Positions 46,878 to 56,954 of a stretch of 64,000 bases of DNA are shown in pieces. The notes beneath the pieces were generated by a model. That model saw nothing but the letters and a program-made list of their open reading frames with translations, was not told where the DNA came from and did no database searches. Made by a program: the position numbers and the translations under genes. Where the stretch lies: NCBI GenBank assembly GCA_963780045.1, contig CAVZZZ010000001.1, positions 1,116,001 through 1,180,000 of the forward strand. Reading direction: 5' to 3'. Each line of letters begins with the position of its first letter. Position 1 is the first letter of the stretch. The stretch comes from JANXQG01 sp963780045. Its GTDB lineage: Bacteria > Planctomycetota > Planctomycetia > Pirellulales > Thermoguttaceae.

Positions 46878-48433
46878 ATGCGTTGCTTCCACGTTGCCAT
46901 CGTCTGTCTGATTTCCCTGGCGATTCCCGCATTTCTCCACGCCGAGGACGCCGCCGGCTGCGTCGCCCGTGCCAAAGCGCACTTAGAGAAGCGCGAGTTT
47001 GACAAGGCCATCGCCGATTGCGAAAAGGCGCTGGATCTCGACTCTCGCACTGCGGAAGCCTACAGCACCCGCACCGCGCATGGATCGGCAAGGCGGGGCG
47101 CGACGACGCGGACAACGCCCTTGAGGCGTGGGATGCCGACTGCCGGCACGCGCGGGACGACTGCGACAAGGCCCTTGTGCTGGACCACAAGCTTGCCGAC
47201 GCGTACGTTTGCCGTGCCCGTGTGTGGGTCGGCAAAAAAGAGTTCAAGAAGGCCGTCGCCGATTGCGACAACGCGATCGCGCTTGAACCGAAGTTTGCGC
47301 AAGCCTATGCCACCCGCGCTTATGCCAGATCTTCCCTGGGCGATGTCGACAAGGCCATTTCCGATTGCGACAAAGCTCTGGCTTTGGACCCAAAGCTGGC
47401 GGACGCGTACGTGCGCCGGGGCAGCGCATGGCTCGAAAAACGCGAGTACCAAAAGGCGCTCGCGGACACCGGCAAGGCCCTCGCGCTCGATCCTGGGTTC
47501 TGGGAAGTTCACCTTGATCGCGGCAATTCCTGGTGCGAGCTGGGCAATTCTGAGGAAGCTCTCACCGAATACGAGCTAGCCCTGGCCAGCACGCCGAAGG
47601 ATTCGCGGGCGCCAAACAACATCGGGGTCCTCCACTGGAAGCTCGCTCAGCAGGAAGACCAGAGGGCCGCGACGGCGGAAGCCGCCGGCGACCAAGAGAC
47701 CGCGAACGAGTGCCGCAAGAAGTCCGCCGCATTGAAGGACCAAGCGAAGTTGTACTGGCTCCGCGCAATCGCCGCGCGGCCAACCGCATTCGACATCCTC
47801 AGCAACCTCGGCTACGCCTATTCCGAAGCCAACGACCTCGAACACGCCGAAAACTATTTGAAGCGTGCGGTCGAATTGCGGCCAACTCAATCGAGGCCCC
47901 ACAACAACCTGGGCCGGGTTCTCTTGCGGAGAAGCACGCAAAGCGAAGCGGCCGCTCGTGTCGCGGACGCTATGGACAGACCTGAGCAGCGGGACGTTGC
48001 GGTGAAAATGCGGGCCGCAGCGAAGAAAGAATTGGACGCAGCGATCGAGCAGTTCAAGAAGGCAGTCGAACTCGATCCCTCGCTGTTTGAGCCCCGTTTG
48101 AATCTCGGCGAAATCTATATGCAGCTAAAGGAACTCGACAAAGCCGAGGCCCAATACCGGGCGATGTTGATGTTCGAGTCGCAAAAAGCCAAGACTTCGG
48201 ACGATAAGGCCAATTTCAGCCAGGCGTACTACGGACTGGCACGAATCGCCGTCGCTCGCAAGCAGTCGGATGACGCCATCTGCGACCTCAAAAAGGCGAT
48301 CGAGCTGAATCCGAGGAGCCGAAGGGCTATGGAGTTGCTGGCTCGCCAGCGATACCAGCGGGGCGACGAGGGCAAACACGAAGTGGCCGCGAGGGCCCGC
48401 GAGGACGCAAAGTTGCCGGCGGAAAAGCCGTGA
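46878..48433 (+). CDS. Secreted tetratricopeptide repeat protein, one frameshift
   Basis: Start ATG 46878, signal peptide (MRCFHVAIVCLISLAIPAFL). TPR units follow at 34-residue spacing (KREFDKAIADCEKALDLDSR, then after a frame shift near 47085: KKEFKKAVADCDNAIALEP, VDKAISDCDKALALDPK, KREYQKALADTGKALALDP, and later AENYLKRAVELRP and KKAVELDPSLFEPRLNLG). In total about nine units and a helical insertion. Exported TPR proteins act as scaffolds in the periplasm; no partner can be read here. Ends 2 nt before the convergent Uma2 gene. Confidence 0.85.
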
Positions 48434-48435
48434 AG

Positions 48436-49286
48436 TCAGCCACCGCCCGGTTCAACGCCCAATTGCCGCAGTTGCTCCGCAAGCCGCCCCGCCCGCGCTT
48501 CGGCGCTATCCGCGCGCGCCTCGGCGCTTTCCGCCCGCGCTTCGGCGGTCTCCGCCCTAGTCTCGGCGGTCTCTTTCGCTTCGCGTCCGGTTGGCAAGAG
48601 CGCGCCGCTGGCGTCGAACCACCGCAGCCAGTCGGCGTCCATGTTTTCGTATTGTCCTTGCCAAATGCGCAAGCCCAGCCCGATGTCGGAGAACCAGATT
48701 GGTTCGCCGAGCCTGTGGTACTCGAGCGCCTCGAGGCGAAATACCTGCAGCGGCTCAGCGCTAAGCATCCCGTCGGGATCGTAAATGACATAATAGCGAA
48801 CGCCGATGCTCGCATACCTCGTCAGTTTCGTAGTACCCTCGCCTCCCTCGCGATTGGAGACAACTTCGATTACAACGTCAGGCGGCTTGCCGTATTCCCA
48901 AACGAAATAGGAGCGATTTTGCTTGAGGTGAATCTCGCTGGGCAATTCGACGTCGAGACTCAACAGTGCATCGGGAACCAACGGCGGCTTGCGCACATGA
49001 AAGAACAAGCCGACGTTCGACATCGCGACGAAGGGTCGATTTGGTCCCGGTCCGGTCCAGGATGCGTACAGCGTCTCGGTGAGCAGCCGCTGCTGTTTCT
49101 CGGAAAAGATGTTGTCCACGGGCGTATCGTCCTCCGTGACGAGGTGATCAACATTGGGCGCAGTTCCAACGGCAGCGCTTGCAGGGAATCGTCGCTCAAT
49201 GCGTCGGTAGCCATCGGATTGCTCGCGGGAATGTCGCGGAATTCGCCGCTGGGGGTTTCCACGAAGTCGTCTTGATTATAGTTCAT
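48436..49286 (-). CDS. Uma2-family (DUF820) endonuclease-like protein, one frameshift
   Basis: Reconstructed product about 283 residues, ATG 49286 (MNYNQDDFVETP). After a frame change at about 49110 the protein has PLVPDALLSLDVELP, then YFVWEYGKPPDVVIEVVS with the PD...(D/E)xK-type acidic core of the Uma2 fold and TKLTRYASIGVRYYVIYDP. The C-terminus is a heptad-like array AETRAETAEARAESAEARAD, probably a coiled coil. Uma2 proteins are abundant in planctomycetes and cyanobacteria; their function is unknown, though the fold is that of restriction endonucleases. Confidence 0.8.
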
Positions 49287-49327
49287 GCCGCCGCACTGGG
49301 CAATGGCGGCCCCAACTCGCGGCGCGG

Positions 49328-51196
49328 TCAGCGGCGAGGCGGTCCAGCCCCGCTCGCGGCGACCAGCGGTTCTTCTTTCGCCGCGTAGTAGACGAAGGCG
49401 CGGACGCCGGATTCCGTGCCGCCGGCAAGACGATACCGCGGCACGCGAAGTTGCGCCGCGCCGTCCGAGCAAATCCGCAGTTCGAGCCGGCTGTCCGGCG
49501 GCGCGGTGAAGGGCGCGAATTCCAGGTGCGCGTATCCCGGATCGGCCCAGGCGTCAACGGAGCACTCGCCCTCCGCGCGGGTCTGCCGCCGGCCGGCGCG
49601 GTCGATCTCGTCGACGTACCAGCGTAGGCGGCCGGCGGCCGCACCGCGGAGACACGTTTCCAGGTCGATGCGGCAAATCGGCCTCGCGCGGGCAACACGG
49701 AAGGGCTGCGCAATTTGCTCGCCGCGGCGGAGCAATTCTATCTCTGGCGAGCCGCCTTGCGGTTCCATCGCCAGCATCGGAACTACGACTTCTTCGCGCA
49801 AGTCGGCCGCCGCGTTGGCCGCGCGATAAGGCCCGATTCGCGCCGCGCGCATCCTCTGCAAGTCGCGCCCGAAGGTGTCCGGCGAATAGTCCTGAATGTC
49901 TTCCCAATGCAGCGTCGCCACGGACGCGACGGGCAGTCCCTCGCGCACCGATTGCTCCACTCGCAGCACGCACCAGCGCATGTCGAAGGCGAGCCGCTGG
50001 CCTTTCACGTCGTACAGCACGGCGAGGATCAACAACGCCGCGGCGCCCGCCCAGCGAAGCCGCGCGGACGCCGGGCGGGGCGCATAGTTCGTCCAAACAA
50101 GATAGAGGCAGATTATCAACGGGCAGCCCAAGAGGCTGTAGCGGGTTTGCAGGCAGCCGGTCGCGCCGCGGGCCAGCCCCATGCCCAGCGCCATCGCCAT
50201 CGCGCCGCCGAAGAAAAGCCCCAGTCCGGCAATTTGGAGGCGCTGCCTCGGCAGCCGGCGCCAGGCGCGAATCAGCGTCGCCGCCGCGAGCACGACCAAC
50301 GCAAGCACGATCAGACCGCCGGCGGGATGCGTTTCGCCGCCGAACTTGCCCAGGCTCATGCTGAGGAACTGCAACCCGGCGTGTAGCGCCGCGCTGATCG
50401 CCGCCTTACTGGCCGGCAGGTCCCCTGACAGCGCGGGCAGGATCGCGAGCCAGAATTTCAAAGGGACGAGCGTGGTGGCGGCCACGGCGAGAATGGCGGC
50501 GCTCGCCACACGATTGTCGCGCCAGCGCTTGACTCCCGCGTAGGCGAGCCATGCCGCCGCCGCCGGCAGGTAGAAGATGCCCGGCCCGCCACAAAGCGCG
50601 GCGGCAATCGCCAACAGGCCCGCGGCCGCCGCGCCTGCAAGCGATAGCTGTCGGCGGTCGGCCGTCATCATAAGCAATAGTCCGCAGGCCAGCGCGGTCG
50701 GCATCGTAAAGCCCAACTGGAAGCCCCAAAGGATGTTCACGTAGTGGCCCCAATTCAGCAGCAGTACGGGAGCGAGCAGGTCCAGCGCGCTGGCTCGGCC
50801 CCGCCGCCGCGCGATGACGGCCACCGTCGCCAACGCCGCCGCGACCAGCAGCAGCGTGCTGGAGAAGGCGATGAGGCGGAAGTCAAAGCCTGTCGCCCGC
50901 GCCAAGCCCAAATAGGCCAACTTCACCAGGGCGAAGCAGTGGCCGTTTTCGCTCTGCGCCAACCAGGCGGACGTAGCCGGTTGTTCTCCGGCAAGGACCG
51001 GCAGCCAGCGATACTCGTCCGCCCAGGGAGATGCCAGCGCGCAGCGGAAGACGAACGCCAGCGTCGAGATTGCCAGCACGACGGACCCGGCGATGACCAG
51101 CCACGTTTCTCTGGCCAGCCAGTTTCCCGGAGATGGCGGAATGTCGTCCCGACCGCGGGTGTGAACGATTGGCAAATCGAGCGTGGCAAGACTCAT
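49328..51196 (-). CDS. Polytopic membrane protein, GT-C glycosyltransferase-like
   Basis: A 622-residue protein with about 11-12 predicted membrane helices in residues 30-420 followed by a soluble C-terminal domain of about 190 residues rich in beta strands. The first extracytoplasmic loop contains SPWADEYRWLPVLAG, an acidic Asp-Glu pair at the position of the catalytic acid in GT-C enzymes (dolichyl-phosphate mannosyltransferase type), though there is no further family motif. It may transfer sugars to lipid or protein on the outer face of the inner membrane; the C-terminal beta domain is unidentified. Complete frame. Confidence 0.6.
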   Translation of the reverse strand: MSLATLDLPIVHTRGRDDIPPSPGNWLARETWLVIAGSVVLAISTLAFVFRCALASPWADEYRWLPVLAGEQPATSAWLAQSENGHCFALVKLAYLGLARATGFDFRLIAFSSTLLLVAAALATVAVIARRRGRASALDLLAPVLLLNWGHYVNILWGFQLGFTMPTALACGLLLMMTADRRQLSLAGAAAAGLLAIAAALCGGPGIFYLPAAAAWLAYAGVKRWRDNRVASAAILAVAATTLVPLKFWLAILPALSGDLPASKAAISAALHAGLQFLSMSLGKFGGETHPAGGLIVLALVVLAAATLIRAWRRLPRQRLQIAGLGLFFGGAMAMALGMGLARGATGCLQTRYSLLGCPLIICLYLVWTNYAPRPASARLRWAGAAALLILAVLYDVKGQRLAFDMRWCVLRVEQSVREGLPVASVATLHWEDIQDYSPDTFGRDLQRMRAARIGPYRAANAAADLREEVVVPMLAMEPQGGSPEIELLRRGEQIAQPFRVARARPICRIDLETCLRGAAAGRLRWYVDEIDRAGRRQTRAEGECSVDAWADPGYAHLEFAPFTAPPDSRLELRICSDGAAQLRVPRYRLAGGTESGVRAFVYYAAKEEPLVAASGAGPPRR

Positions 51197-51382
51197 GGGC
51201 GGCGGCCTTTAGATCGCTTTTGCGAGGCGAAGTCTACTTGCAAACGAGAATCGTGGTCAAGGCGAGCCGGCGCCGAAGTTTCGGCTTTAGTTGGTGAAGA
51301 TCGCAGAACGCCGTCAAAAGCCGGAACTCCAGCGCACGGCGCATGTCCGCCAAACGATCTGGTTTCTGCCGGGCAGTCGGCG

Positions 51383-51388
51383 TATAAT
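51383..51388 (+). promoter_or_regulatory. Consensus -10 TATAAT upstream of 51466
   Basis: Perfect TATAAT about 78 nt before the start of the oxidoreductase gene, in a 268-nt intergenic region between divergent genes. A weak TGGTTT at 51360 is the only -35 candidate. Confidence 0.35.
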
Positions 51389-51465
51389 CGCACAACACGC
51401 CCACCGCAAACGTCGATTGTGGGCGTTTCTCCCCATTCGTCCCACCTTGCCAGTTAGGAGATCTC

Positions 51466-52812
51466 ATGGACCGGCGCGGTTTTTTGCGTCGCTCGCAGGT
51501 TGCCGGGTGCGCGGCCGCGGCAGGCGTCACAATCCTGTCCAATGCCGCCTCGGTTTGGGGCGCGCCGGCCAATACGCGGCTTGCGCTGGCCGTCGTCGGG
51601 CTGCGGAATCGCGGCCTCGCGCTGGCCACTGGATTCGCTCAGCGGCCCGATTGCCGCGTCGCTTATCTCTGCGACGCCGACAGCAGCCTCCGGACCACAC
51701 GGATCGATAGCGTGGCCAAGTCGCAAGGCGGCGCACGGCCGCGATTCGTGCAGGACTTCCGCCGCGCGTTGGACGACGCCGCGGTGGACGCGATAGTCGT
51801 CGCCACGCCAGACCACTGGCATTGCCTGGCGACGATTTGGGCCTGCCAGGCGAAAAAGGACGTCTTCGTCACCGCGCCTTGGAGCCACGATATTTGGGAA
51901 GGGCGGCGGGCTGTCGAAGCGGCGCGACAGGCACAGCGGGTCGTCGCTGCCGATCTCCCCTCCCGCAGCGCCGGGTACGTGGAATCCGCCAAGAAGAACA
52001 TCGCCGAGGGCAAGCTGGGCAAAATCCATTTCTGCCGCGTTATTGCCCAAACCGGCCAGAGCAACTTCCCCGATCTGGCCGACACGCCGCCGCCCGCCGG
52101 CCTGGACTGGAACTCCTGGAACGGTCCCGCGCCGGAAACGGCCTACAACGCCAACTTGCAGGACAATTGGCACGGCTATTGGCGTTACTCCGGCGGCAAC
52201 GCGGCGGTTGACGGCATCCATCAGCTCGACCTGGCCCGTTGGCTCTGCGGCGTCGATTGCCCCAAGACGGTCGCCTCGCAAGGCGCGCGGTTCGATACGG
52301 CCGGGGCCAACGAAACGCCCGATACGCTGGTTGCAACCTTTGAGTTCGAGGACCTCTTGATGACCTTCGAGCTGACGCTGGGCACGCCGTATATGGAGCG
52401 TATTTCGCCCGCCGTGCGCAATGGCGACCTGATTCCCTATTGGCCGCAGTGCGGCGCCCGCGTGGAGATTTACGGCAGCGAGGCCGTAATGTGCGTCGGC
52501 CCGCACGGGACGGGCTGGCAGGTGTTCGGCCGCCCGCGGCACGAGCAGCCGACCCTCCTCGACCGTTCTTGGGGCAAGCCGGTGGACCTGGACCACCAGG
52601 CGAACTTCATCGCCAGCGTCCGCTCGCGCAAAGCCCCCAGCATGGACGCCGCCGAAGCCCACCGCAGCACGCGGCTGGTGCATTATGCCAACATGAGTTA
52701 TCGATCCGGCGGACAGAAGCTCACGGTGGATGCCAAGACCGAGGAGGTCGATTCGCCCGAAGCAATGAAGTTCTTTCGCCGCAACTATCGCCGCCCGTGG
52801 GTGGTGGAGTAA
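51466..52812 (+). CDS. Tat-exported Gfo/Idh/MocA family protein without the EKP lysine
   Basis: A 448-residue protein; ATG 51466 gives the Tat signal MDRRGFLRRSQVAGCAAAAG. The Rossmann core begins LALAVVGLRNRGLALATGF and includes VVATPDHWHCLATIWACQAKKDVFV. In active family members this is followed by E-K-P, the catalytic lysine region; here it reads TAPWSHDIWEG, with no Lys. The C-terminal domain has the usual GGNAAVDGIHQLDLARWL. The NAD(P)-binding glycine loop is also altered (GLRNRG). It is therefore probably non-catalytic or uses another mechanism; many planctomycete paralogues of this type are uncharacterised. Confidence 0.8.
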   Translation: MDRRGFLRRSQVAGCAAAAGVTILSNAASVWGAPANTRLALAVVGLRNRGLALATGFAQRPDCRVAYLCDADSSLRTTRIDSVAKSQGGARPRFVQDFRRALDDAAVDAIVVATPDHWHCLATIWACQAKKDVFVTAPWSHDIWEGRRAVEAARQAQRVVAADLPSRSAGYVESAKKNIAEGKLGKIHFCRVIAQTGQSNFPDLADTPPPAGLDWNSWNGPAPETAYNANLQDNWHGYWRYSGGNAAVDGIHQLDLARWLCGVDCPKTVASQGARFDTAGANETPDTLVATFEFEDLLMTFELTLGTPYMERISPAVRNGDLIPYWPQCGARVEIYGSEAVMCVGPHGTGWQVFGRPRHEQPTLLDRSWGKPVDLDHQANFIASVRSRKAPSMDAAEAHRSTRLVHYANMSYRSGGQKLTVDAKTEEVDSPEAMKFFRRNYRRPWVVE

Positions 52813-52826
52813 GCGACAAAAGCCCA

Positions 52827-52911
52827 ACGCGCAAGCGAGCAGACAACATTCCACTTGCATGCGCGTCCCGGGCTTGTACCGCGTTCTCAAGCACTTTCTT
52901 CGCTTGCGCGT
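52827..52911. repeat. Inverted-repeat element with 12-bp ends
   Basis: Perfect 12-bp ends ACGCGCAAGCGA (52827-52838) and its complement (52900-52911) enclose 61 nt, filling the intergenic gap between two convergent genes. The end sequence is of the 'CAACGCGCAAGCGAG' type that is widely repeated in planctomycete genomes (giving the peptide PTRKRA when translated). Confidence 0.55.
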
Positions 52912-52913
52912 CA

Positions 52914-53930
52914 TCAACGGCCTTGCTGCCGCTGGACGTCAACAACGACTCGACCTTGCATTCGACCGGCGAGGATGTCGTCAACCAGCGGAGCAATCTC
53001 GGCCAGCGTAGCGTGACGGGCCATCGCTTCCAACTGCGGCGGCTTCCATTGGCCGGAGAGCCGCCGCCACATTTCGACGCGCTTCTCGATCGGGCCCCAG
53101 GCAGCGTCAATGCCCGTGAGCGTTACGGCGCGGAGGATGAACGGGTAGACCGTGATGGGCAATTCGTTGCTGGCGGCCAGCCCGCAGGCGGCCACGCAGC
53201 CGCCGTGCGCGGTGGCGCGGAGCAATGTGCCGAGGATGTTTCCGCCCACGGTATCGACCCCGCCGGTAAAGCGGGCGGAGAGCAGCGGCCGGCCGCTTTT
53301 GTCGTCGACTTCGTCGCGGCCGAGGATTGTGCTCGCGCCGAGGCCCTTCAGGTAGTCGTGACTGGCCGCCTTGCCGGTGACGGCGGCCACGTCATAGCCC
53401 AATTTGGCCAGTATGGCCACCGCCACGCTGCCGACGCCGCCGGTTGCGCCGGTGACGACGACCGTTCCGCTTCCAGGCCGGACATCGTGATGTTGCAAGG
53501 CGTCCACGCACAGCGCGGCCGTCAGGCCGGCGGTGCCGAGCACCATTGCCTCGCGGAGCGAAAGGCCGCTGGGCAGCGGAACGACCCAGTCGTGCGGCAC
53601 GCGAATATACTCCGCCCAGCCGCCCCAACGGGCGGCGCCGCTATCGAAGCCGGTGACTATGACCTTGTCGCCAGGCTTGAATTGGGCCGCGCCGCTCAAA
53701 ACGACCGTGCCCGCCGCGTCAACGCCCGGCACGTGGGGAAAGCGCTTCACGATGCCGCGATGTCCTGTGGCAGCCATCGCGTCCTTGTAGTTCAGCGAAG
53801 AGTAGGCGACGCGGACCAGCATGTCGCCTTCGGGCAACTCCGAGACAGGCCGCTCGGCAAGTCCAGCGGTAACCTGCCCGTCGGCAGAGCGCTCGACGAG
53901 ATAGCAGTGGAAGGTTTTGGGAATAGTCAT
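52914..53930 (-). CDS. acuI: YhdH/YhfP family acrylyl-CoA reductase-like oxidoreductase
   Basis: A 338-residue medium-chain dehydrogenase/reductase without zinc ligands. SSLNYKDAMAATG, HVPGVDAAGTV, GFDSGAARWGGWAEY and GTAGLTAALCVDAL are the signature blocks of the AcuI/YhdH subgroup; VVVTGATGGVGSVAVAIL is the NADPH-binding loop; AACGLAASNELPITVYPFILRAV the conserved C-terminal block. AcuI reduces acrylyl-CoA to propionyl-CoA with NADPH; whether this protein does so here is inference. Complete, start ATG 53930. Confidence 0.88.
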   Translation of the reverse strand: MTIPKTFHCYLVERSADGQVTAGLAERPVSELPEGDMLVRVAYSSLNYKDAMAATGHRGIVKRFPHVPGVDAAGTVVLSGAAQFKPGDKVIVTGFDSGAARWGGWAEYIRVPHDWVVPLPSGLSLREAMVLGTAGLTAALCVDALQHHDVRPGSGTVVVTGATGGVGSVAVAILAKLGYDVAAVTGKAASHDYLKGLGASTILGRDEVDDKSGRPLLSARFTGGVDTVGGNILGTLLRATAHGGCVAACGLAASNELPITVYPFILRAVTLTGIDAAWGPIEKRVEMWRRLSGQWKPPQLEAMARHATLAEIAPLVDDILAGRMQGRVVVDVQRQQGR

Positions 53931-53939
53931 AGGCTTTAG

Positions 53940-53998
53940 GAGACTTAGGACTTGGGACTTGGGACTTGGGACTCAGGACTTAGAACTCAAGTCTCAAG
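53940..53998. repeat. Short tandem repeat of GGACTTG/GGACTTA units
   Basis: A low-complexity tract of 7-nt units (GGACTTG, GGACTTA, GGACTCA, GAACTCA) between the reductase and chorismate mutase genes. About eight imperfect copies. Slippage tract; no coding. Confidence 0.75.
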
Positions 53999-54000
53999 CT

Positions 54001-54438
54001 TCAAGCCTTGCTCGCATTCGACTCCGCCAGCCGAGCGGTGATCCAGGCCTCCAGTTCTTCCCAGTCCACGGGCGGGATTTTCGTGCGGTCAGGACGCAAG
54101 CTGGCCGCCTCCTTGACGTAGACGTGGATGATCTCGCTTTGCGGCCGGTCGGTATTCCAATGCACCAGCACGCGAATGCACCGCCGCAACGAGCCGGGCA
54201 CGTCCAGCTCGTGATTGCAGAGCAAGGCCGCGTCATACCACCCTAACTGCCGGGCGGCCAGCGCGGGGAATTCGGCGTTCAAATCCGGCGTGGTGGAGAA
54301 GATCACGCTCGCCACATCTTCCGCCCGTATCCCGTTCTGGCGAATCATCAGCGCCAGCAATTCCCGCGTTGCTCGCAGGATGTCGCCCCGAGTATTGGCG
54401 TCGGCCGTCGTAGCCCCGCGGACTCCGCGACAAGTCAT
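54001..54438 (-). CDS. aroH: Chorismate mutase, AroH type
   Basis: A 145-residue protein starting at ATG 54438 (MTCRGVRGATTADAN). VRGATTADANT..DILRATREL is the AroH opening with the active-site Arg, SVIFSTTPDLNAEFPA the conserved core with the Glu/Asp pair region, and RVLVHWNTD...IIHVYVKEAASLRPD the C-terminal block with the second active-site Arg. It converts chorismate to prephenate in Phe/Tyr synthesis, as a trimer. The frame upstream is a shadow containing a 'NPKRQRGK' repeat peptide typical of planctomycete interspersed repeats. Confidence 0.9.
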   Translation of the reverse strand: MTCRGVRGATTADANTRGDILRATRELLALMIRQNGIRAEDVASVIFSTTPDLNAEFPALAARQLGWYDAALLCNHELDVPGSLRRCIRVLVHWNTDRPQSEIIHVYVKEAASLRPDRTKIPPVDWEELEAWITARLAESNASKA

Positions 54439-54588
54439 GGTGGTGGTCCCCACAGAAAACCTGGATCGTTCAGCGATAGCATACATGTTGGCGGGCGTTT
54501 GGGCTATGGGAGGCCGTGGGACGGGTGAGAAGGCCTTGCCTCGCTGACGCTTCGGGTTATTATGGGTTCTGCCAGCCGCTTTGTACCC

Positions 54589-55408
54589 ATGTTTGACCTC
54601 CGCCGCACGCTCAATTCCGTCTTTCACCACGCGCAGGCGCAACGCGCTCGACGAGGCCGTGGAACACCCGGAGGTCGATCGCAAGGTGATTGCCGTGCTG
54701 GTGACTGCGTGCGTCACTCTCACGCTCCAGCAGTACATTTTCCGCACCGGCAGCGTGGACGTAGTGCCGGGGCTGTTGGATTGGCTCGGCGCCGACGAAC
54801 TTGCCGCCTGGATCTATCGGCGTACCTATCAGCCGCAAGACCACCAACTGGCACAACTTCTGTTTTGGGTTACGGGCAGCGTCATCAACTACGTTGTCTT
54901 GCCGTGCCTGGTCATCAAGCTCTACTTGCGCGAGCGGATCGCCGATTTCGGGTTGAAGTTCCGCGGCATACTGGCGAGCAGTTGGATCTATTTGCTGATG
55001 TTCCTGGCCATGATTGGGCCGCTGGCCTTCTTCTCGCGGACCGCGGCGTTCCAGGCGAAGTATCCGTTCTATCATTTGCTGCCCAGCGAGCCGTTCTGGC
55101 CGCGGCTGTGGACGTGGGAAGCGGCATACATCTGCCAGTTCTTCGCGTTGGAATTCTTCTTTCGCGGCTTCATGGTCCACGGCCTGCGGCGGCGGCTAGG
55201 GTTCTACTCGATCTTCGTGATGACCGTGCCCTACTGCATGATCCACTTCGGCAAGCCAATGCCGGAAACGTTCGCGGCGATTGTCGCCGGGATCGTGCTG
55301 GGCATCATGAGCTTGAAGACGCGATCGATCTGGCTGGGGGCATGCCTGCACGTGGCCGTGGCGATGTCGATGGATTTCCTCGCGCTGCGGCACCGCGGGA
55401 TGCTGTAG
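54589..55408 (+). CDS. CPBP family intramembrane protease, possible N-terminal frameshift
   Basis: About 273 residues. A continuous frame exists only from TTG 54581; ATG 54589 (MFDLRRTLNSVFHHAQAQR) is in another frame that would join near 54645 at LDEAVEHPEVDRK. Seven or eight membrane helices follow. CPBP motifs: EFFFRGFMVHGL (Glu and Arg; the first Glu of the usual EE pair is Leu), IHFGKPMPET (His), HVAVAMSMD (final His-Asp). Prenyl-protease-like role or bacteriocin self-immunity is possible; unknown. The stop TAG (55406-55408) lies in the GTAG end of a repeat. Confidence 0.75.
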
Positions 55409-55512
55409 GTCCGTTACGCCGGAATGGACTTGTCCGCGCTGGCGCACTCGAAAGGGCAGACACTGAAATCGCGTCGAGCCGGCATTAGTCCAGCTCGGCA
55501 AGCTGGACCTAC
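55405..55512. repeat. GTAG-type element, family G copy 1
   Basis: A 108-nt element starting GTAGGTCC and ending GGACCTAC. It contains GCCGGAATGGACTTGTCCGC on the left and the hairpin GTCCAGCT-CGGCA-AGCTGGAC followed by CTAC on the right. A second, tandem copy follows after one base. Confidence 0.75.
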
Positions 55513-55513
55513 G

Positions 55514-55619
55514 GTAGGTCCTTTCTGCCGGAATGGACTTGTCCGCATTCTACGGGCGCAACGTCGAACCCCGAAAAAAGGCCGGGCCGCATCAGTCGAG
55601 CTCGGCAAGCAGGACCTAC
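55514..55619. repeat. GTAG-type element, family G copy 2
   Basis: A 106-nt tandem relative of 55405-55512, sharing both ends and the GCCGGAATGGACTTGTCCGC block, with a divergent centre. The remaining 55620-55836 holds a TTGACG-like box and no gene. Confidence 0.75.
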
Positions 55620-55836
55620 GGCAGCTTTTTCGTTTCCCGCAGTCTGAATCGTGACCTACATTTGCACTAGGTCCCGCCGCGCTTGTAAGTCTAGAACCGG
55701 CAAAATCGTTAAGATCGGTAAACTTGACCAAACTGGCTTGCTGCGCGGAAATGGCTTGACGGTCCGCGGATGAAATGCTCTGATGAAGTCGGCAACGATT
55801 CCGAATCGGCCAGATCAGTTGCAGGAGAACGATAAC

Positions 55837-56954
55837 ATGAGTTGCACCCATCGTCTGAGTTTGACCGCGGCCTGCTGCGCGGCGCTCTTCGTCCTCGGCG
55901 CGGCGAGCGCCGCCCACGCCGAATGCGCGTTTACCGATTGGCTGTTCGGCACGGGCCGAACCACCTACGCGCCGCCATACGTCGCGCCGTCCGTTTACGC
56001 CCCGCCGGCGCAGTGCGGTTGTGCGGCGCCGTCGGTATACGTGCCGCCGGCTCCGGCGTTTGCGCCGACGACAACCTTTCGCATTTCCTACCGGCCCGTT
56101 CCCACCGTGGCTTACATGCCGGTAACGTCCGTTGACCCTTGTTCGGGCTGCGCGGTCACGACATATCAGCCCAGGGCGACTTGGACCTACTTCGGCTCGC
56201 TGACGCCCTACCGCGCTGCCTATGCCGCGCCGGCCGTGTCCGTGCCGGCTTGCGGCGCATGCTCAAGCTGCGGCGGCTGTTCGAGTTGCGGCGCCTGCAC
56301 GAACTTCGGTTGCGCGCCGCCTAGCGGATACTCGTCGTGCAGCTCGTGCGGCGGTTGCAGCGCCTGCGGATCCTCTTTCGGCGGCTGTCCGTCGTGCAGC
56401 GCCGGCGCGAATGGGAGCTTCGCTCCCGCGAGCGGATGTCCTTCTTGTACGGCGGGCACTACGGTCTTGCCTGGCCCGGCAGCCGTCGCACAGCCGCCGC
56501 TCGGTGCGCCACTCGCCGCGCCTATGACGACAGGCCCGGCTCCAGGTACGACGATTGGCCCGCCCGCCACGGCGCCCGGCCCGGCCGAAGCGGCCCCGCC
56601 GACTTATGCACCGAATTCGGGCAACCCGCCGATCGCGCAAGTGCGCCGAGCGGTTCCGGCGCCAATTCCAACGACAACCGGACCTTGCACTTGCCTACGA
56701 CCAACGATGTAAGCCATCCGATCGAATCGCCCAAGGTCAACGGCGTTCCGCCGGTGACCGAGGGCCCGCAGTTGTCGCCTCCGCCCGTGCCGCGGCCGGA
56801 AGGTTCCGACCGCATGACCTCGCGCCCCGTTTCGCCGAGTTATTTCCAGCTTTTGCCTTCACCGCCGGCTACTGTACCCGCGCAGACGGTGGGCCTGCCG
56901 AAAGCAACGTCGAGCCTTCCCGCCGACGACGGCGGCTGGGTGCCGGCAAAGTAG
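55837..56954 (+). CDS. Secreted cysteine- and proline-rich protein, one frameshift
   Basis: ATG 55837 with GCAGGAG upstream; signal peptide MSCTHRLSLTAACCAALFVL. Mature region begins ECAFTDWLFGTGRTTY, then Ala/Pro/Tyr-rich sequence, then about 16 cysteines in C-x-x-C/C-G-x-C steps (CGACSSCGGCSSCGAC, CSSCGGCSACGSSFGGCPSC) at residues 150-205, then a long Pro/Ala/Thr tail. A frame change at about 56640 allows the tail to continue to 56954 (PRPEGSDRMTSRPVSPSYFQ). The Cys spacing would allow a disulfide-linked rod, comparable to planctomycete cysteine-rich surface proteins; inference. Confidence 0.6.
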
